NCBI GenBank assembly: GCA_947625015.1 | Contig: CANQMR010000011.1 | Coordinates: 24,774-88,773 of the forward strand | Reading direction: 5' to 3' | DNA from: an uncultured Lachnospiraceae bacterium | Lineage (GTDB): Bacteria; Bacillota; Clostridia; Lachnospirales; Lachnospiraceae | Length of the DNA stretch: 64,000 bases | In this document: positions 42,570-52,474 of the stretch, piece after piece | Position numbering within the stretch: the first letter of the stretch is position 1 | Layout of the letters: each line of letters begins with the position of its first letter | The notes under the pieces: generated by a model | Databases searched by the model: none | What the model was told of the DNA's origin: nothing | The model's input: the letters and a program-made list of their open reading frames with translations, nothing else | Program-made: the position numbers and the translations under genes

Positions 42570-43061
42570 GTGAGAAAAATGGTATTATCCCTGTTAGTGG
42601 ACAACACCTCCGGCGTATTGAGCCGCGTGGCAGGACTATTCAGCAGAAGAGGCTACAATATCGACAGCCTTTCGGTAGGGGTGACGGAGAATCCCAAATA
42701 TTCCCGTATGACAGTGGCAGTGAGCGGGGATGATTTGACGCTTGCCCAGATTGCAAAGCAGTTAAATAAGTTAGAGGATGTAGTGGATATCAGGGAATTA
42801 AAAGATGGCGAGTCCGTCTGCCGGGAACTGGTTTTGGTTAAGGTAAAGACGAACCGGGAGGAAAAGCAGCAGATTATTGCAATTACAGATGTATTCCGCG
42901 CCAAGATTGTGGATGTGTCCATTGAATCCCTGATGATTGAGCTGACTGGTAATGCCAACAAGATTGAAGCATTTATCGGCCTGTTAGATGGATTTGAGAT
43001 TGAGTCCATTGTCAGAACCGGTCTGACCGGATTAACAAGAGGAAGCGCTGATTCCAAGTAA
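42570..43061 (+). CDS. ilvN: acetolactate synthase small subunit
   Basis: 163 aa from GTG 42570 (MRKMVLSLLVDNTSGVL), 7 nt after AAGGTGG; ATG 42564 is too close to that site. The N-terminal ACT domain reads VDNTSGVLSRVAGLFSRRGYNI with the valine-binding Gly region, and the C-terminal domain has FRAKIVDVSIESLMIELTG. It binds valine and activates the catalytic subunit IlvB, which is not in this window. It shares a transcript with ilvC. Confidence 0.93.
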   Translation: MRKMVLSLLVDNTSGVLSRVAGLFSRRGYNIDSLSVGVTENPKYSRMTVAVSGDDLTLAQIAKQLNKLEDVVDIRELKDGESVCRELVLVKVKTNREEKQQIIAITDVFRAKIVDVSIESLMIELTGNANKIEAFIGLLDGFEIESIVRTGLTGLTRGSADSK

Positions 43062-43088
43062 TCAGTGTACATATTATAATGAATATAG

Positions 43089-44117
<1,029 letters not shown>

Positions 44118-44141
44118 TCTGACAGCAGACATGAATTTTTG

Positions 44142-44184
44142 GGATAGGTTTCCGGCAGCGTTCCGGAAGACCTATCCTTTTAAG
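44142..44184 (+). terminator. terminator after ilvC
   Basis: GGATAGGTTTCCGG (44142-44155) pairs with CCGGAAGACCTATCC (44163-44177) with one bulge, followed by TTTT. It excludes the in-frame ATG at 44131 as the start of the next gene. Confidence 0.9.
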
Positions 44185-44250
44185 TTAAAGGAAAGCGGAC
44201 AACTGCCTTTGGCGGGCGGCTGCGGCAAAGATATGAATTTGGGAAATAGA

Positions 44251-45267
44251 ATGATGAAAAAGTTTAAGAATGTTATATTGATTATGGGCGTCTTTCTGTC
44301 AGCGGGTCTTAGCGGCTGTTCAGGCGGGACCGGGCAGGTATTTGATGTAAACGGCGAGACCTTAACCGAGGCGGAGACGATGGCTTACGGCATGGTCTAT
44401 GCAAAGGAGCATAATATTGTGGACGCCGGACTGCTTGATGAAAAATATGAGGGCAGTCAGACCTATGGTGAATTTTATAAGGAAGAATTTAAGGAAGAAA
44501 TTACGGAAACCCTGCTGCTTGCCGGGGAGGCAAGGCGGGATAAGATTGTCCTTACTGACGAGGAAGAGCAGAAGATAAAAGACAGGGCGGACAGCATAAA
44601 GGGCGAGTATGGAGAAGACTTTTTGAAATCCCTTAAGGTGGAGTCTGAAGACCTTGAAAAGATATATGAACTAAAAGCGCTGGAGGATGCTTATATGAAG
44701 AAGGCAGCGGGAGGAGATTCCGGCGACAAGGAGCAGAACAGGGAGAGCGGTGAACGGTATATAAAGGTGTATCAGGTGTTGTTCCGGACGGTGGAAGTGG
44801 ACGAGGAAGGCATGGTCAGATCCGACGCCGGGGGAAAGGCGATCAGCCTTTCTTCGGAGGTGACGGCCAAAAAGAAGCAGGAGGCCGCCGAGTTTTCGGA
44901 AAAGCTTCAGACCGGCGGGGAGATAGAAAGCCTCGTAAAGGATTATGATAATTTAGTTACCGGTATGGAGCAATATCTGAAATATGAGGACCTAAAACCG
45001 GATTACAAGGCAGCGGTGGACAAGCTGAAAGAAGGGGAGGTAAGCGGCGTTATATCCTCCGATTACGGCTATTATGTAATTAAGCTGTTAGACGATAATG
45101 CGGAGGATATGTCAAAGACGCTTTCAGATCACGCCAGCCAGGCTGCGGAGCAGGAAAAAGCAGATACAGAGATTGAAAGGCTTCGCGACACCCGTATCGG
45201 AAATAATGCAGAGTATCTCAATCAGGAATTATGGGACGGCGTCGATATCCGGCAATTTGTAAAGTAA
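44251..45267 (+). CDS. PrsA/SurA-like lipoprotein peptidyl-prolyl isomerase
   Basis: 338 aa from ATG 44251 (MMKKFKNVILIMGVF); ATG 44233 is an alternative. The lipobox is LSGC, giving a lipidated extracellular foldase. A helical chaperone region (FKEEITETLLLAGEARRDKIVLTDEEEQKI) is followed by a weak parvulin-like domain near residues 185-290 (YIKVYQVLFRTV, KLKEGEVSGVISSDYGYYVIKLL). Such proteins help fold secreted proteins at the membrane-wall interface. The parvulin core is diverged, so enzymatic activity is uncertain. Confidence 0.82.
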   Translation: MMKKFKNVILIMGVFLSAGLSGCSGGTGQVFDVNGETLTEAETMAYGMVYAKEHNIVDAGLLDEKYEGSQTYGEFYKEEFKEEITETLLLAGEARRDKIVLTDEEEQKIKDRADSIKGEYGEDFLKSLKVESEDLEKIYELKALEDAYMKKAAGGDSGDKEQNRESGERYIKVYQVLFRTVEVDEEGMVRSDAGGKAISLSSEVTAKKKQEAAEFSEKLQTGGEIESLVKDYDNLVTGMEQYLKYEDLKPDYKAAVDKLKEGEVSGVISSDYGYYVIKLLDDNAEDMSKTLSDHASQAAEQEKADTEIERLRDTRIGNNAEYLNQELWDGVDIRQFVK

Positions 45268-45283
45268 ATGATACGGTATGTAG

Positions 45284-45325
45284 GACAGACAGCGTTCCGG
45301 ATGTAAATGGGGCTGTCTGTCTTTG
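45284..45325 (+). terminator. terminator after the foldase gene
   Basis: GACAGACAGC (45284-45293) pairs with GCTGTCTGTC (45312-45321), followed by TTTGCC and then TTTT. The loop is 18 nt. Confidence 0.75.
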
Positions 45326-45327
45326 CC

Positions 45328-45516
45328 TTATTTTAAATTTTGTGCGATTGGATCGTAAAGATCTAAGACACAGTGTTCGTCAGAGGCAAAATGTTCGCAG
45401 TTCAAGCAGCTTGTACAGTCGCAGCTTACGCTGTTGGAAAGCTCGCTGGTGGTTGTCTTTGCATATGCGCTGCAACGGCAGGCCACATCCTCATATCTTT
45501 GCTTCGTACTTCTCAT
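45328..45516 (-). CDS. small cysteine-rich protein, unknown
   Basis: 62 aa with eight cysteines in pairs: CRC, then CDCTSCLNC and HC. Spacing suggests a small metal-binding or disulphide-rich fold. AAAGGAG lies 8 nt before the ATG on the minus strand, strong support for translation. No signal peptide. It is convergent with the foldase gene and divergent from the CorC-like gene. I do not recognise a named family; small Cys-rich proteins like this occur in Lachnospiraceae. Confidence 0.7.
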   Translation of the reverse strand: MRSTKQRYEDVACRCSAYAKTTTSELSNSVSCDCTSCLNCEHFASDEHCVLDLYDPIAQNLK

Positions 45517-45626
45517 CGTATCAGCTCCTTTGGCTATAGAAATTTGTTACAAATATAGTATGACTTGACAACACATATTTCATTCAGTAAAATGATTTCA
45601 AATTTTGATAATAGGAGGATACATTT

Positions 45627-46904
45627 TTGGACCCTGACTCGTATATTATGGAAATGATTGCACTGTTGTTTCTGGTTTTTCTTTCCGCATTTTTCTCATC
45701 TGCGGAGACGGCGCTGACCATTGTCAACAGACACCGTCTGCGCGCTTTGGCGGAGGAGGGCAATAAGACGGCGGAGAGAGTACTCAGGCTTGTGGAGAAT
45801 CCCTCTAAGATGCTGAGCGCCATTCTAATCGGCAACAACATTGTGAATATATCTGCCTCTGCGCTGGCAACCTCTTTTACCACAGAGGTGTTTGGAAGCA
45901 AATTTATCGGAATCTCAACCGGAATCCTTACGCTGGTGGTGCTTTTGTTTGGCGAGATTACGCCGAAGACTTTGGCAACCCTTTACAGCGAGAAGATTTC
46001 CCTTGTGTATATCTATATCATTGGTCCCCTGACCACAATTTTAACGCCGGTAATCTGGCTGGTGGATAAGATGAGCAAGGCGGTGTTCTTCCTTTTGCGG
46101 ATTGATCCGGACAAGGCGGACGGCCAGATGACGGAGGGGGAACTGCGCACGATTGTAGATGTCAGTGTTGAAGATGGGGTGATTGAGAAAGAGGAGCGCT
46201 CCATGATTCACAATGTGGTGGATTTTGGGGATTCCAAGGCCAAGGATGTAATGGTGCCGAGGGCGGATATGGAACTGGTTTCCGTAGATGCGGATTTTGA
46301 CGAGGTATTTAAGGTTTTTGAGGAGGAGCGTTATTCCCGGCTGCCGGTCTATGACGAGAATAAGGATACGGTAATTGGTATTGTATATCTGAAGGATTTA
46401 TTCTTTTACCAGAATCAGAACGGGAAGCAGCAGGAATCCTTTTCTCTGCGGAACATTATGCGGGAGCCGTTTTTCGTGTACGAGTACCAGAAGACTTCCT
46501 CCATTATGGCGGAGATGCGGAACCGTTTTGTCTCCCTTGCCATTGTATTAGATGAATACGCGACGGCTGTGGGTCTGATTACCATCGAGGATTTATTAGA
46601 GGAGATTGTCGGGGAAATCCGGGACGAGTTTGACATGTATGAATTAGAGGCGATCACAAAACTGTCGGATAACCAGTACGAAGTAGACGCCTCGATTAAA
46701 CTTACAGATTTAGAGGATAGTATCGGGGTGGCTTTAGAATCGGAGGATTATGATTCCTTGGGCGGTTATGTCATAGAGCTGTTAGACCACCTTCCCGCCG
46801 AGGGAGAGACGGTGAAGAAGGACGGCATTACCCTAAAGGTGCTGTCCATGGATAAGAACCGGATTGACCGGGTGGCGATTACCATTGATCCGGAACTGCA
46901 ATAA
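45627..46904 (+). CDS. CNNM/CorC-family transporter-like protein
   Basis: 425 aa starting at TTG 45627, 8 nt after AGGAGGAT. The DUF21 (CNNM) membrane domain covers about 1-190 (FLSAFFSSAETALTIVNRHR, LIGNNIVNISASALAT, FGEITPKTLA). Two CBS domains follow at about 205-330 (DVMVPRADMELV, RYSRLPVYDENKDTVIGIV, FVSLAIVLDEYATAVGLIT), then a CorC_HlyC domain to the end. Homologues mediate Mg2+/cobalt efflux or Mg2+ homeostasis; haemolysin labels in this family are historical. Confidence 0.92.
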   Translation: MDPDSYIMEMIALLFLVFLSAFFSSAETALTIVNRHRLRALAEEGNKTAERVLRLVENPSKMLSAILIGNNIVNISASALATSFTTEVFGSKFIGISTGILTLVVLLFGEITPKTLATLYSEKISLVYIYIIGPLTTILTPVIWLVDKMSKAVFFLLRIDPDKADGQMTEGELRTIVDVSVEDGVIEKEERSMIHNVVDFGDSKAKDVMVPRADMELVSVDADFDEVFKVFEEERYSRLPVYDENKDTVIGIVYLKDLFFYQNQNGKQQESFSLRNIMREPFFVYEYQKTSSIMAEMRNRFVSLAIVLDEYATAVGLITIEDLLEEIVGEIRDEFDMYELEAITKLSDNQYEVDASIKLTDLEDSIGVALESEDYDSLGGYVIELLDHLPAEGETVKKDGITLKVLSMDKNRIDRVAITIDPELQ

Positions 46905-46905
46905 T

Positions 46906-46965
46906 GCCCCGGCAGACGCCGGTCGGCCGTTAAATGCCGAGCGGTTTAACCATATCAGCCGGGGC
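46906..46965 (+). repeat. inverted repeat between the CorC-like and ABC-F genes
   Basis: GCCCCGGC (46906-46913) pairs with GCCGGGGC (46958-46965), with further pairing of GCCG/CGGC-type blocks inside. No T run follows. It may end the upstream transcript or form a leader of the ABC-F gene, whose binding site GAGAGG is 23 nt beyond it. Confidence 0.55.
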
Positions 46966-47000
46966 GCGGCTTATATATCAAATAAAGAGAGGAAATATAC

Positions 47001-48632
47001 ATGATTAGTGCAAATAATGTGACATTGCGATTTGGAAAGAAGGCTTTGTTTGAAGACGTCAATATCAAGTTTACAGAGGGAAACTGCTACGGCCTGATTG
47101 GCGCAAACGGAGCGGGAAAGTCTACCTTTTTAAAGATTTTAGCCGGAGAGATTGAGACCACAAAGGGAGATGTGGCCATGAATGCAGGCGAACGGCTTTC
47201 CGTATTACAGCAGGATCATTTTAAGTACAATGATTACAAGGTGTTAGATACGGTGATCATGGGCAATCAGCGGCTTTATGATATCATGAAGGAAAAAGAG
47301 GAAATCTACGCCAAACCGGATTTTTCTGACGAGGACGGCGAAAAAGTAGCGGAGTTAGAGGGCGAATTTGCGGAGATGAACGGCTGGGAAGCAGAGTCGG
47401 ACGCCGCAACCCTGTTAAACGGTCTGGGCGTGGAGACGGAGTACCACGAAAAGCAGATGTCGGAGTTAGAGGACACCCTGAAAGTCAAGGTATTGCTTGC
47501 GCAGGCGTTGTTCGGCAACCCGGATGTACTGCTTTTAGACGAGCCGACCAACCATTTAGATTTAGATGCAATTGCGTGGTTGGAGGAATTTTTAATCAAC
47601 TTTGATAATACAGTTATAGTAGTATCCCATGACCGTTATTTTCTGAATAAGGTCTGCACACATATTGCGGATATTGATTACGGCAAGATTCAGCTCTATG
47701 CCGGCAACTATGATTTCTGGTATGAGTCCAGCCAGCTTATGATTAAGCAGATGAAGGAGGCCAACAAGAAGAAAGAGGAGAAGATTAAGGAATTGCAGGA
47801 GTTTATCCAGCGGTTCTCAGCCAACGCCTCCAAATCCAAGCAGGCGACGTCCAGAAAGCGGGCTTTGGAAAAGATTGAGTTAGAGGAGATGCGGCCCTCC
47901 AGCAGAAAATATCCCTATATCGATTTCCGCCCCAACCGGGAGATTGGAAACGAGGTGCTCACTGTGGAGAATATCAGCAAGACCGTAGACGGGGAGAAAA
48001 TATTAGACAACATTTCCTTCACGATTGGCAGAGAAGACAAGGTGGCGTTTGTGGGGCCGAATACGCTGGCTACCACGATGCTGTTTAAGATATTGGCCGG
48101 GGAGGAGGAGCCGGACGAGGGAACCTGCAAATGGGGCGTTACCACGTCGCAGGGCTATTTCCCCAAGGATAACACAAAGGAGTTTGACAACGACCTTACG
48201 ATAGTAGACTGGCTGACTCAGTTTTCCGAGGAAAAGGACGCTACCTATGTGCGGGGTTTCCTTGGAAGAATGTTATTTGCCGGCGACGACGGGGTAAAGA
48301 AAGTCAGGGTCCTGTCCGGAGGAGAAAAGGTTCGCTGCCTTCTTTCCAAGCTGATGATTATGGGCTCCAATGTGCTGGTATTAGACGAACCCACCAATCA
48401 TCTGGATATGGAATCCATAACTGCGCTGAATAATGGACTGATTAAATTTCCGGGGGTTGTTCTGTTTTCTTCCCAGGACCACCAGTTCATTCAGACAACC
48501 GCCAACCGGATTATGGAGATTACCGCCACAGGTTTAATAGACAAAATGACCACTTATGACGAGTATCTTGAAAATGACGAACTGGCGAGAAAGCGCCAGA
48601 TTATGAATGTGGACGCCTCCGAAGACAACTGA
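47001..48632 (+). CDS. ABC-F family ATPase (YbiT/YkpA-like)
   Basis: 543 aa with two ATPase domains and no membrane segments. First domain: Walker A GANGAGKST, signature region diverged (MSELEDTLKVKVLLAQ), Walker B VLLLDEPTNHLDLD. A helical linker with the arm/P-site-tRNA motif (ANKKKEEKIKELQEFIQRF, ANASKSKQATSRKRAL) joins the halves. Second domain: VGPNTLATTMLFKIL replaces the Walker A GxxGxGKST, signature LSGGEKVRCLLS, Walker B VLVLDEPTNHLD, switch SSQDHQF. ABC-F proteins act on ribosomes. Loss of the Walker A lysine in domain 2 is unusual. ATG behind GAGAGGAA. Confidence 0.92.
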   Translation: MISANNVTLRFGKKALFEDVNIKFTEGNCYGLIGANGAGKSTFLKILAGEIETTKGDVAMNAGERLSVLQQDHFKYNDYKVLDTVIMGNQRLYDIMKEKEEIYAKPDFSDEDGEKVAELEGEFAEMNGWEAESDAATLLNGLGVETEYHEKQMSELEDTLKVKVLLAQALFGNPDVLLLDEPTNHLDLDAIAWLEEFLINFDNTVIVVSHDRYFLNKVCTHIADIDYGKIQLYAGNYDFWYESSQLMIKQMKEANKKKEEKIKELQEFIQRFSANASKSKQATSRKRALEKIELEEMRPSSRKYPYIDFRPNREIGNEVLTVENISKTVDGEKILDNISFTIGREDKVAFVGPNTLATTMLFKILAGEEEPDEGTCKWGVTTSQGYFPKDNTKEFDNDLTIVDWLTQFSEEKDATYVRGFLGRMLFAGDDGVKKVRVLSGGEKVRCLLSKLMIMGSNVLVLDEPTNHLDMESITALNNGLIKFPGVVLFSSQDHQFIQTTANRIMEITATGLIDKMTTYDEYLENDELARKRQIMNVDASEDN

Positions 48633-48726
48633 CGTCCGGAGTGCCTTCTTTAAGCAAAGTGCATAATATCAATGGTGAGGGCACAGGTTTCTGGACGGAT
48701 TGTACAAAAAATAACAAAAAAAAGTC

Positions 48727-48755
48727 TTGCAAAATTGTTGAAAATGATATATAGT
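48727..48755 (+). promoter_or_regulatory. promoter of the sugar ABC operon
   Basis: TTGCAA (48727-48732), 17-bp spacer, TATAGT (48750-48755), about 105 bp before the binding-protein ATG. Confidence 0.7.
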
Positions 48756-48859
48756 TAAATAACGGTAATAAGGTTACTATGGCATTTTTATTATGAGCAT
48801 TCATAATAATAATATAAATGCAAATCTATTATTTCATATCTCAAAGGGAGGAAAAACGT

Positions 48860-50269
48860 ATGAAGAAGAAATTAGTAAGCGGTTTGCTTGCAGCAACTAT
48901 GGTCGCTAGCTTATTATTCGGATGCGGTGGTGGAGATGCTGATACAACAGAGGCGCCTACTACAGCAGCTGAAGCAGGCGGAGAAGAGACCAGCGAAGAA
49001 GGCGGAGAGGAAGCTGTAGCAGTAGAAGATACCGGTAAAGTATTGAACATCTACTGCTGGAACGAGGAGTTCAAGACTCGTGTAACAGATCATTATCCAG
49101 GATATGAGGAAGTTGATGCTACTACCGGTAAGATCGGTGACATCACAGTAAACTGGAACATTACTCCTTCTGATGACAATGCATACCAGAACAATCTGGA
49201 CAGCAAGCTTCAGGCTCAGGAGAGCGCTGCAGCAGATGACAAGATCGATATGTTCTTGATCGAGGCTGACTATGCACTTAAGTATGTTGACACAGATTAC
49301 ACAATGCCTATCGCTGACCTTGGTATCACAGATGCTGATATTGCTAATCAGTATAAGTATACTCAGGATGTCGTAACAGACAGCAACGGAGTATTAAAGG
49401 GTCTTTCTTGGCAGGGATGTCCGGGTGTAATGTTCTACAACCGCGACGTTGCTACAGAGGTTCTTGGTTCTGATGATCCTGCTGAGGTTCAGAAGGCTGT
49501 AGCTGACTGGGATACCTTCAATGAGACAGCTACTAAGTTAAAGGATGCTGGTTACTCAATCGTTTCATCTGTTAACGATACCTATCGTGTATACTCTAAC
49601 AATGTAACTTCTCCTTGGGTTGTAGACGGCAAGATTAACATTGATGACAACATCATGAAGTGGGTTGACGATTCTAAGGCATTAGTTGATGCTGGCGCAA
49701 CCAAGACTCATGAGTTATGGTCAGATGACTGGTCAAAGGGCTTCTTCCCAGAAGGAAAGGTATTTGCTTACTTCGGACCGGCTTGGTTGGTAAACTTCTC
49801 TATGGCTGCTGATCAGGAAGGCAGTATCGGTAACCAGGGTAAGTGGGGTGCTACTGAAGGACCTCAGGGCTTCTTCTGGGGTGGTACTTGGATTTGTGCA
49901 GCTACCGGAACAGACAACGCTGGTACAATCAGAGACATCATGCTGAAGTTAACCTGTGACGAGGATATCATGAAAGAGATCGTTGTTGCTGATGATGACT
50001 TCGTAAACAACAAGCCTGCAATGGAAGCTATGGCTCAGGATACAAGCTACAAGAGCGATATCTTAGGCGGACAGAATCCATTACAGATGTACTGCAACGG
50101 TGTTGAGGGTCTTGACTTAAGCAACCTGTCAGCTTATGACCAGGGTTGTAACGAAGAGTTCCAGAGTGCAATGAAGCAGTACTTCGATGGTAACGTTGCA
50201 ACTAAGGAAGAGGCTGTTGAGAACTTCAAGAAGGCTATTGGTGAGAAGTACCCAGAGCTTGCTGAGTAA
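48860..50269 (+). CDS. ABC sugar-binding lipoprotein (family 1)
   Basis: 469 aa from ATG 48860 (MKKKLVSGLLAATMVASLLF), behind AAGGGAGGAA. Lipobox LLFGC, then a Thr/Glu-rich linker (TTEAPTTAAEAGGEETSEEGG), then a family-1 solute-binding fold (VLNIYCWNEEFKTRVTDHYPG, MFLIEADYALKYVDTDY, FFPEGKVFAYFGPAW). Binds a carbohydrate outside the membrane for the two permeases downstream. Its codon use (GCT, GGT, AAC, CTT) is strongly biased, suggesting high expression. The substrate cannot be read and no ATPase or regulator is adjacent. Confidence 0.92.
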   Translation: MKKKLVSGLLAATMVASLLFGCGGGDADTTEAPTTAAEAGGEETSEEGGEEAVAVEDTGKVLNIYCWNEEFKTRVTDHYPGYEEVDATTGKIGDITVNWNITPSDDNAYQNNLDSKLQAQESAAADDKIDMFLIEADYALKYVDTDYTMPIADLGITDADIANQYKYTQDVVTDSNGVLKGLSWQGCPGVMFYNRDVATEVLGSDDPAEVQKAVADWDTFNETATKLKDAGYSIVSSVNDTYRVYSNNVTSPWVVDGKINIDDNIMKWVDDSKALVDAGATKTHELWSDDWSKGFFPEGKVFAYFGPAWLVNFSMAADQEGSIGNQGKWGATEGPQGFFWGGTWICAATGTDNAGTIRDIMLKLTCDEDIMKEIVVADDDFVNNKPAMEAMAQDTSYKSDILGGQNPLQMYCNGVEGLDLSNLSAYDQGCNEEFQSAMKQYFDGNVATKEEAVENFKKAIGEKYPELAE

Positions 50270-50302
50270 TCACAGTTCATAAGTTAATAGCAATGATTAA
50301 AT

Positions 50303-50340
50303 GGCCATGCCTGCCTTAATAAAGGCAGGTGTGGTTAATT
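50303..50340 (+). terminator. partial terminator between binding protein and permeases
   Basis: CCATGCCTGCCTT (50305-50317) pairs with AAGGCAGGTGTGG (50322-50334) with a G-T pair, followed by TTAATTT. A hairpin in this place usually lowers permease expression relative to the binding protein or protects the upstream mRNA. Confidence 0.7.
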
Positions 50341-50472
50341 TAATGCCAAAACGACATAAAAACATAGCAAAATTTCAAGAATATGCAGAGTTGACAGCAG
50401 GCAGACGACAGGCTGCTGGAGGCTTGCTGTGAGCTCTGCATAGTGTGCGAGAAAGAAAAGGGGGCAAAAGCT

Positions 50473-51384
50473 ATGAGAAAGAAAAGTAATGTAGTCCGTT
50501 TTAACAAATGGGGTTACATATTCTTAATACCATTTTTGCTGGTATATCTGGTTTTCCAGATGATTCCGTTAATCAGTACCATCTATTATAGTTTCTTTGA
50601 GAACTATATGTCCGGATTAACACAGATTGGACCGAATTTCGTAGGTTTGGGGAACTACGGCGAATTGTTAAGCAACGGTGACTTGTTAAAATATACGGCG
50701 AATACGTTAATTATGTGGATTATGTGTTTCGTGCCGCAGATTATTATCTCTTTGATTCTGGGCGCTTGGTTCTCTGATACCCGTCTGAAGTTAAAGGGTT
50801 CTGTATTCTTCAAAGCCGTTATTTATATGCCGAACCTGATTATGGCGTCAGCGTTCTCAATGCTCTTCTTTACGCTGTTCTCTAACTCAGGTCCGATTAA
50901 CTCTTTGCTGATGCAGCTGGGCATATTTAAGGAGCAGTATGAATTCCTTTCCCATGTATGGAGCGTAAGAGGGCTGGTTGCTTTCATGAACTGCCTGATG
51001 TGGTTTGGTAATACCACAATCCTGTTGATGGCAGGTATGATGGGTATTGACAATTCATTGGTAGAAGCAGCAGAGGTAGACGGTGCGACCTCTACACAGG
51101 TATTCTTCCAGATTACATTACCGTTGCTTCGTCCGATTTTGATTTATGTTATGATTACCTCTTTGGTTGGTGGTCTGCAATTGTTCGATGTACCACAGAT
51201 TTTGACGAACGGTACTGGTGATCCGGTGCGTACATCTATGACATTGATTATGTATTTGAACAGGCATCTGTTTAGTAAGAACTATGGTTTGGCAGGCGCA
51301 TTGTCCGTTCTGTTGCTGTTCATTACAGGAATCTGCAGTTTCATCGTGTTCAGAATTAATAGTCAAGATGTAGATGGGAGGTAA
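50473..51384 (+). CDS. sugar ABC transporter permease 1 (MalF-type)
   Basis: 303 aa from ATG 50473 (MRKKSNVVRFNKWGYIFLIP), 8 nt after AAGGGGG. Six membrane segments and the EAA cytoplasmic loop EAAEVDGATSTQVFFQITLPLLRP near residue 205, which docks onto the ATPase. Forms a heterodimer with the next gene product. The ATPase is missing from the operon, so a shared MsmX-like ATPase elsewhere is likely. Confidence 0.94.
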   Translation: MRKKSNVVRFNKWGYIFLIPFLLVYLVFQMIPLISTIYYSFFENYMSGLTQIGPNFVGLGNYGELLSNGDLLKYTANTLIMWIMCFVPQIIISLILGAWFSDTRLKLKGSVFFKAVIYMPNLIMASAFSMLFFTLFSNSGPINSLLMQLGIFKEQYEFLSHVWSVRGLVAFMNCLMWFGNTTILLMAGMMGIDNSLVEAAEVDGATSTQVFFQITLPLLRPILIYVMITSLVGGLQLFDVPQILTNGTGDPVRTSMTLIMYLNRHLFSKNYGLAGALSVLLLFITGICSFIVFRINSQDVDGR

Positions 51385-51389
51385 TTGAT

Positions 51390-52250
51390 ATGGCAAAACA
51401 ACAGGAATTAGATAAAGGACTGGGTATCAAAGCCCGTCGGACAATAGCATATGTCGTACTCGTGCTGATTTCCTTTTTCTGTTTGTTCTGGTTCTATATA
51501 TTGTTTATCAATGCAACCAGATCGAACGGTGATTTGACAAGAGGATTTACCCTTCTGCCAGGTGGTTATTTGATTAAGAACTTTACAAACCTGGTACATG
51601 GAACACTGCCGATTTGGCGCGGTTTGCTGAACAGTGTCATTGTATCTGCATTTAGCGCAGTATTGTGTACTTATTTCTCAACAATGACGGCTTATGCAAT
51701 CCATGTATATGACTTTAAGTTAAGAAAGTTTATCTTTACCTTTATTTTGGCAATCATGATGATTCCGCAGCAGGTAACCGCTCTTGGATTCGTTAATTTG
51801 ATGTCAAGGATGGGCTTAGAGGATAACTTCATTCCATTGATTATTCCGACCATTGCAGCCCCCACTACTTTCTTCTACATGAAGCAGTATATGGAGAGTG
51901 CATTGCCGCTTTCTCTGGTTGAGGCAGCGCGTATTGACGGTTCCGGCGAGTTCCGTACCTTTAACTCCATTGTATTGCCGTTGATGAAGCCGGCAATCGC
52001 AGTACAGGCAATCTTCACCTTTGTAACAAGCTGGAATAACTACTTCACTCCGGCGTTGATTCTGCATAAGGACGAGATGAAGACTCTGCCAATCTTAATT
52101 GCACAGCTTCGTGCGGCTGACTGGATGAAGTTTGATATGGGTCAGGTTTATGTCATGATTGCATTCTCAATCTTCCCGGTTATGATTGTTTACTTCATTC
52201 TTTCTAAGAATATCGTAGGCGGTCTGGCACTTGGTAGTGTAAAGGGTTGA
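51390..52250 (+). CDS. sugar ABC transporter permease 2 (MalG-type)
   Basis: 286 aa, ATG 51390 with GGGAGG upstream, 5 bp after the first permease. Six membrane segments (VVLVLISFFCLFWFYILF, FIFTFILAIMMIPQQVTALG, IIPTIAAPTTFFYM) and the EAA loop EAARIDGSGEFRTFNSIVLPL near residue 178. Ends with KNIVGGLALGSVKG, the usual MalG C-terminus. A strong terminator follows. Confidence 0.95.
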   Translation: MAKQQELDKGLGIKARRTIAYVVLVLISFFCLFWFYILFINATRSNGDLTRGFTLLPGGYLIKNFTNLVHGTLPIWRGLLNSVIVSAFSAVLCTYFSTMTAYAIHVYDFKLRKFIFTFILAIMMIPQQVTALGFVNLMSRMGLEDNFIPLIIPTIAAPTTFFYMKQYMESALPLSLVEAARIDGSGEFRTFNSIVLPLMKPAIAVQAIFTFVTSWNNYFTPALILHKDEMKTLPILIAQLRAADWMKFDMGQVYVMIAFSIFPVMIVYFILSKNIVGGLALGSVKG

Positions 52251-52289
52251 TGATTCATTTATCAACAGGATATGTATTTATATGATAAT

Positions 52290-52323
52290 AAAACGGATAC
52301 TCCATAGGAGTATCCGTTTTTTC
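52290..52323 (+). terminator. rho-independent terminator of the sugar ABC operon
   Basis: AAACGGATACTCC (52291-52303) pairs perfectly with GGAGTATCCGTTT (52307-52319), followed by further T. Short 3-nt loop. Confidence 0.95.
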
Positions 52324-52336
52324 TGTGTTATTCAGG

Positions 52337-52423
52337 TATTACTATCAAGGATTGTTATCGAGCATTATTATCAAGTATTGATAGATAGAACCGGCGTAAT
52401 AAAAAGAACTGGCGCGATAAAAA
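52337..52423 (+). repeat. two short tandem repeat arrays between terminators
   Basis: First array: about 13-bp units of the form TTATTATCAAGTA (52337-52387). Second array: 18-bp units GAACCGGCGTAATAAAAA (52388-52405) and GAACTGGCGCGATAAAAA (52406-52423), then a partial GAATCCGC. The arrays lie between two facing terminators and code for nothing credible. Confidence 0.75.
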
Positions 52424-52461
52424 GAATCCGCATAATTCTATGGAATCTGCGGATTCTTTCA
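52419..52461 (-). terminator. terminator of the aminotransferase gene
   Basis: AAAGAATCCGCA (52421-52432) pairs with TGCGGATTCTTT (52448-52459). On the minus strand it is followed by TTTTTATC, so it ends the aminotransferase transcript 14 nt after its stop. Confidence 0.9.
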
Positions 52462-52474
52462 CTGTCTGTCAGGA

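Noticed and set aside
42500..42570. T-box or peptide attenuator before ilvN
   Set aside because: Only about 65 nt lie between promoter and gene, and no specifier loop or terminator is visible.
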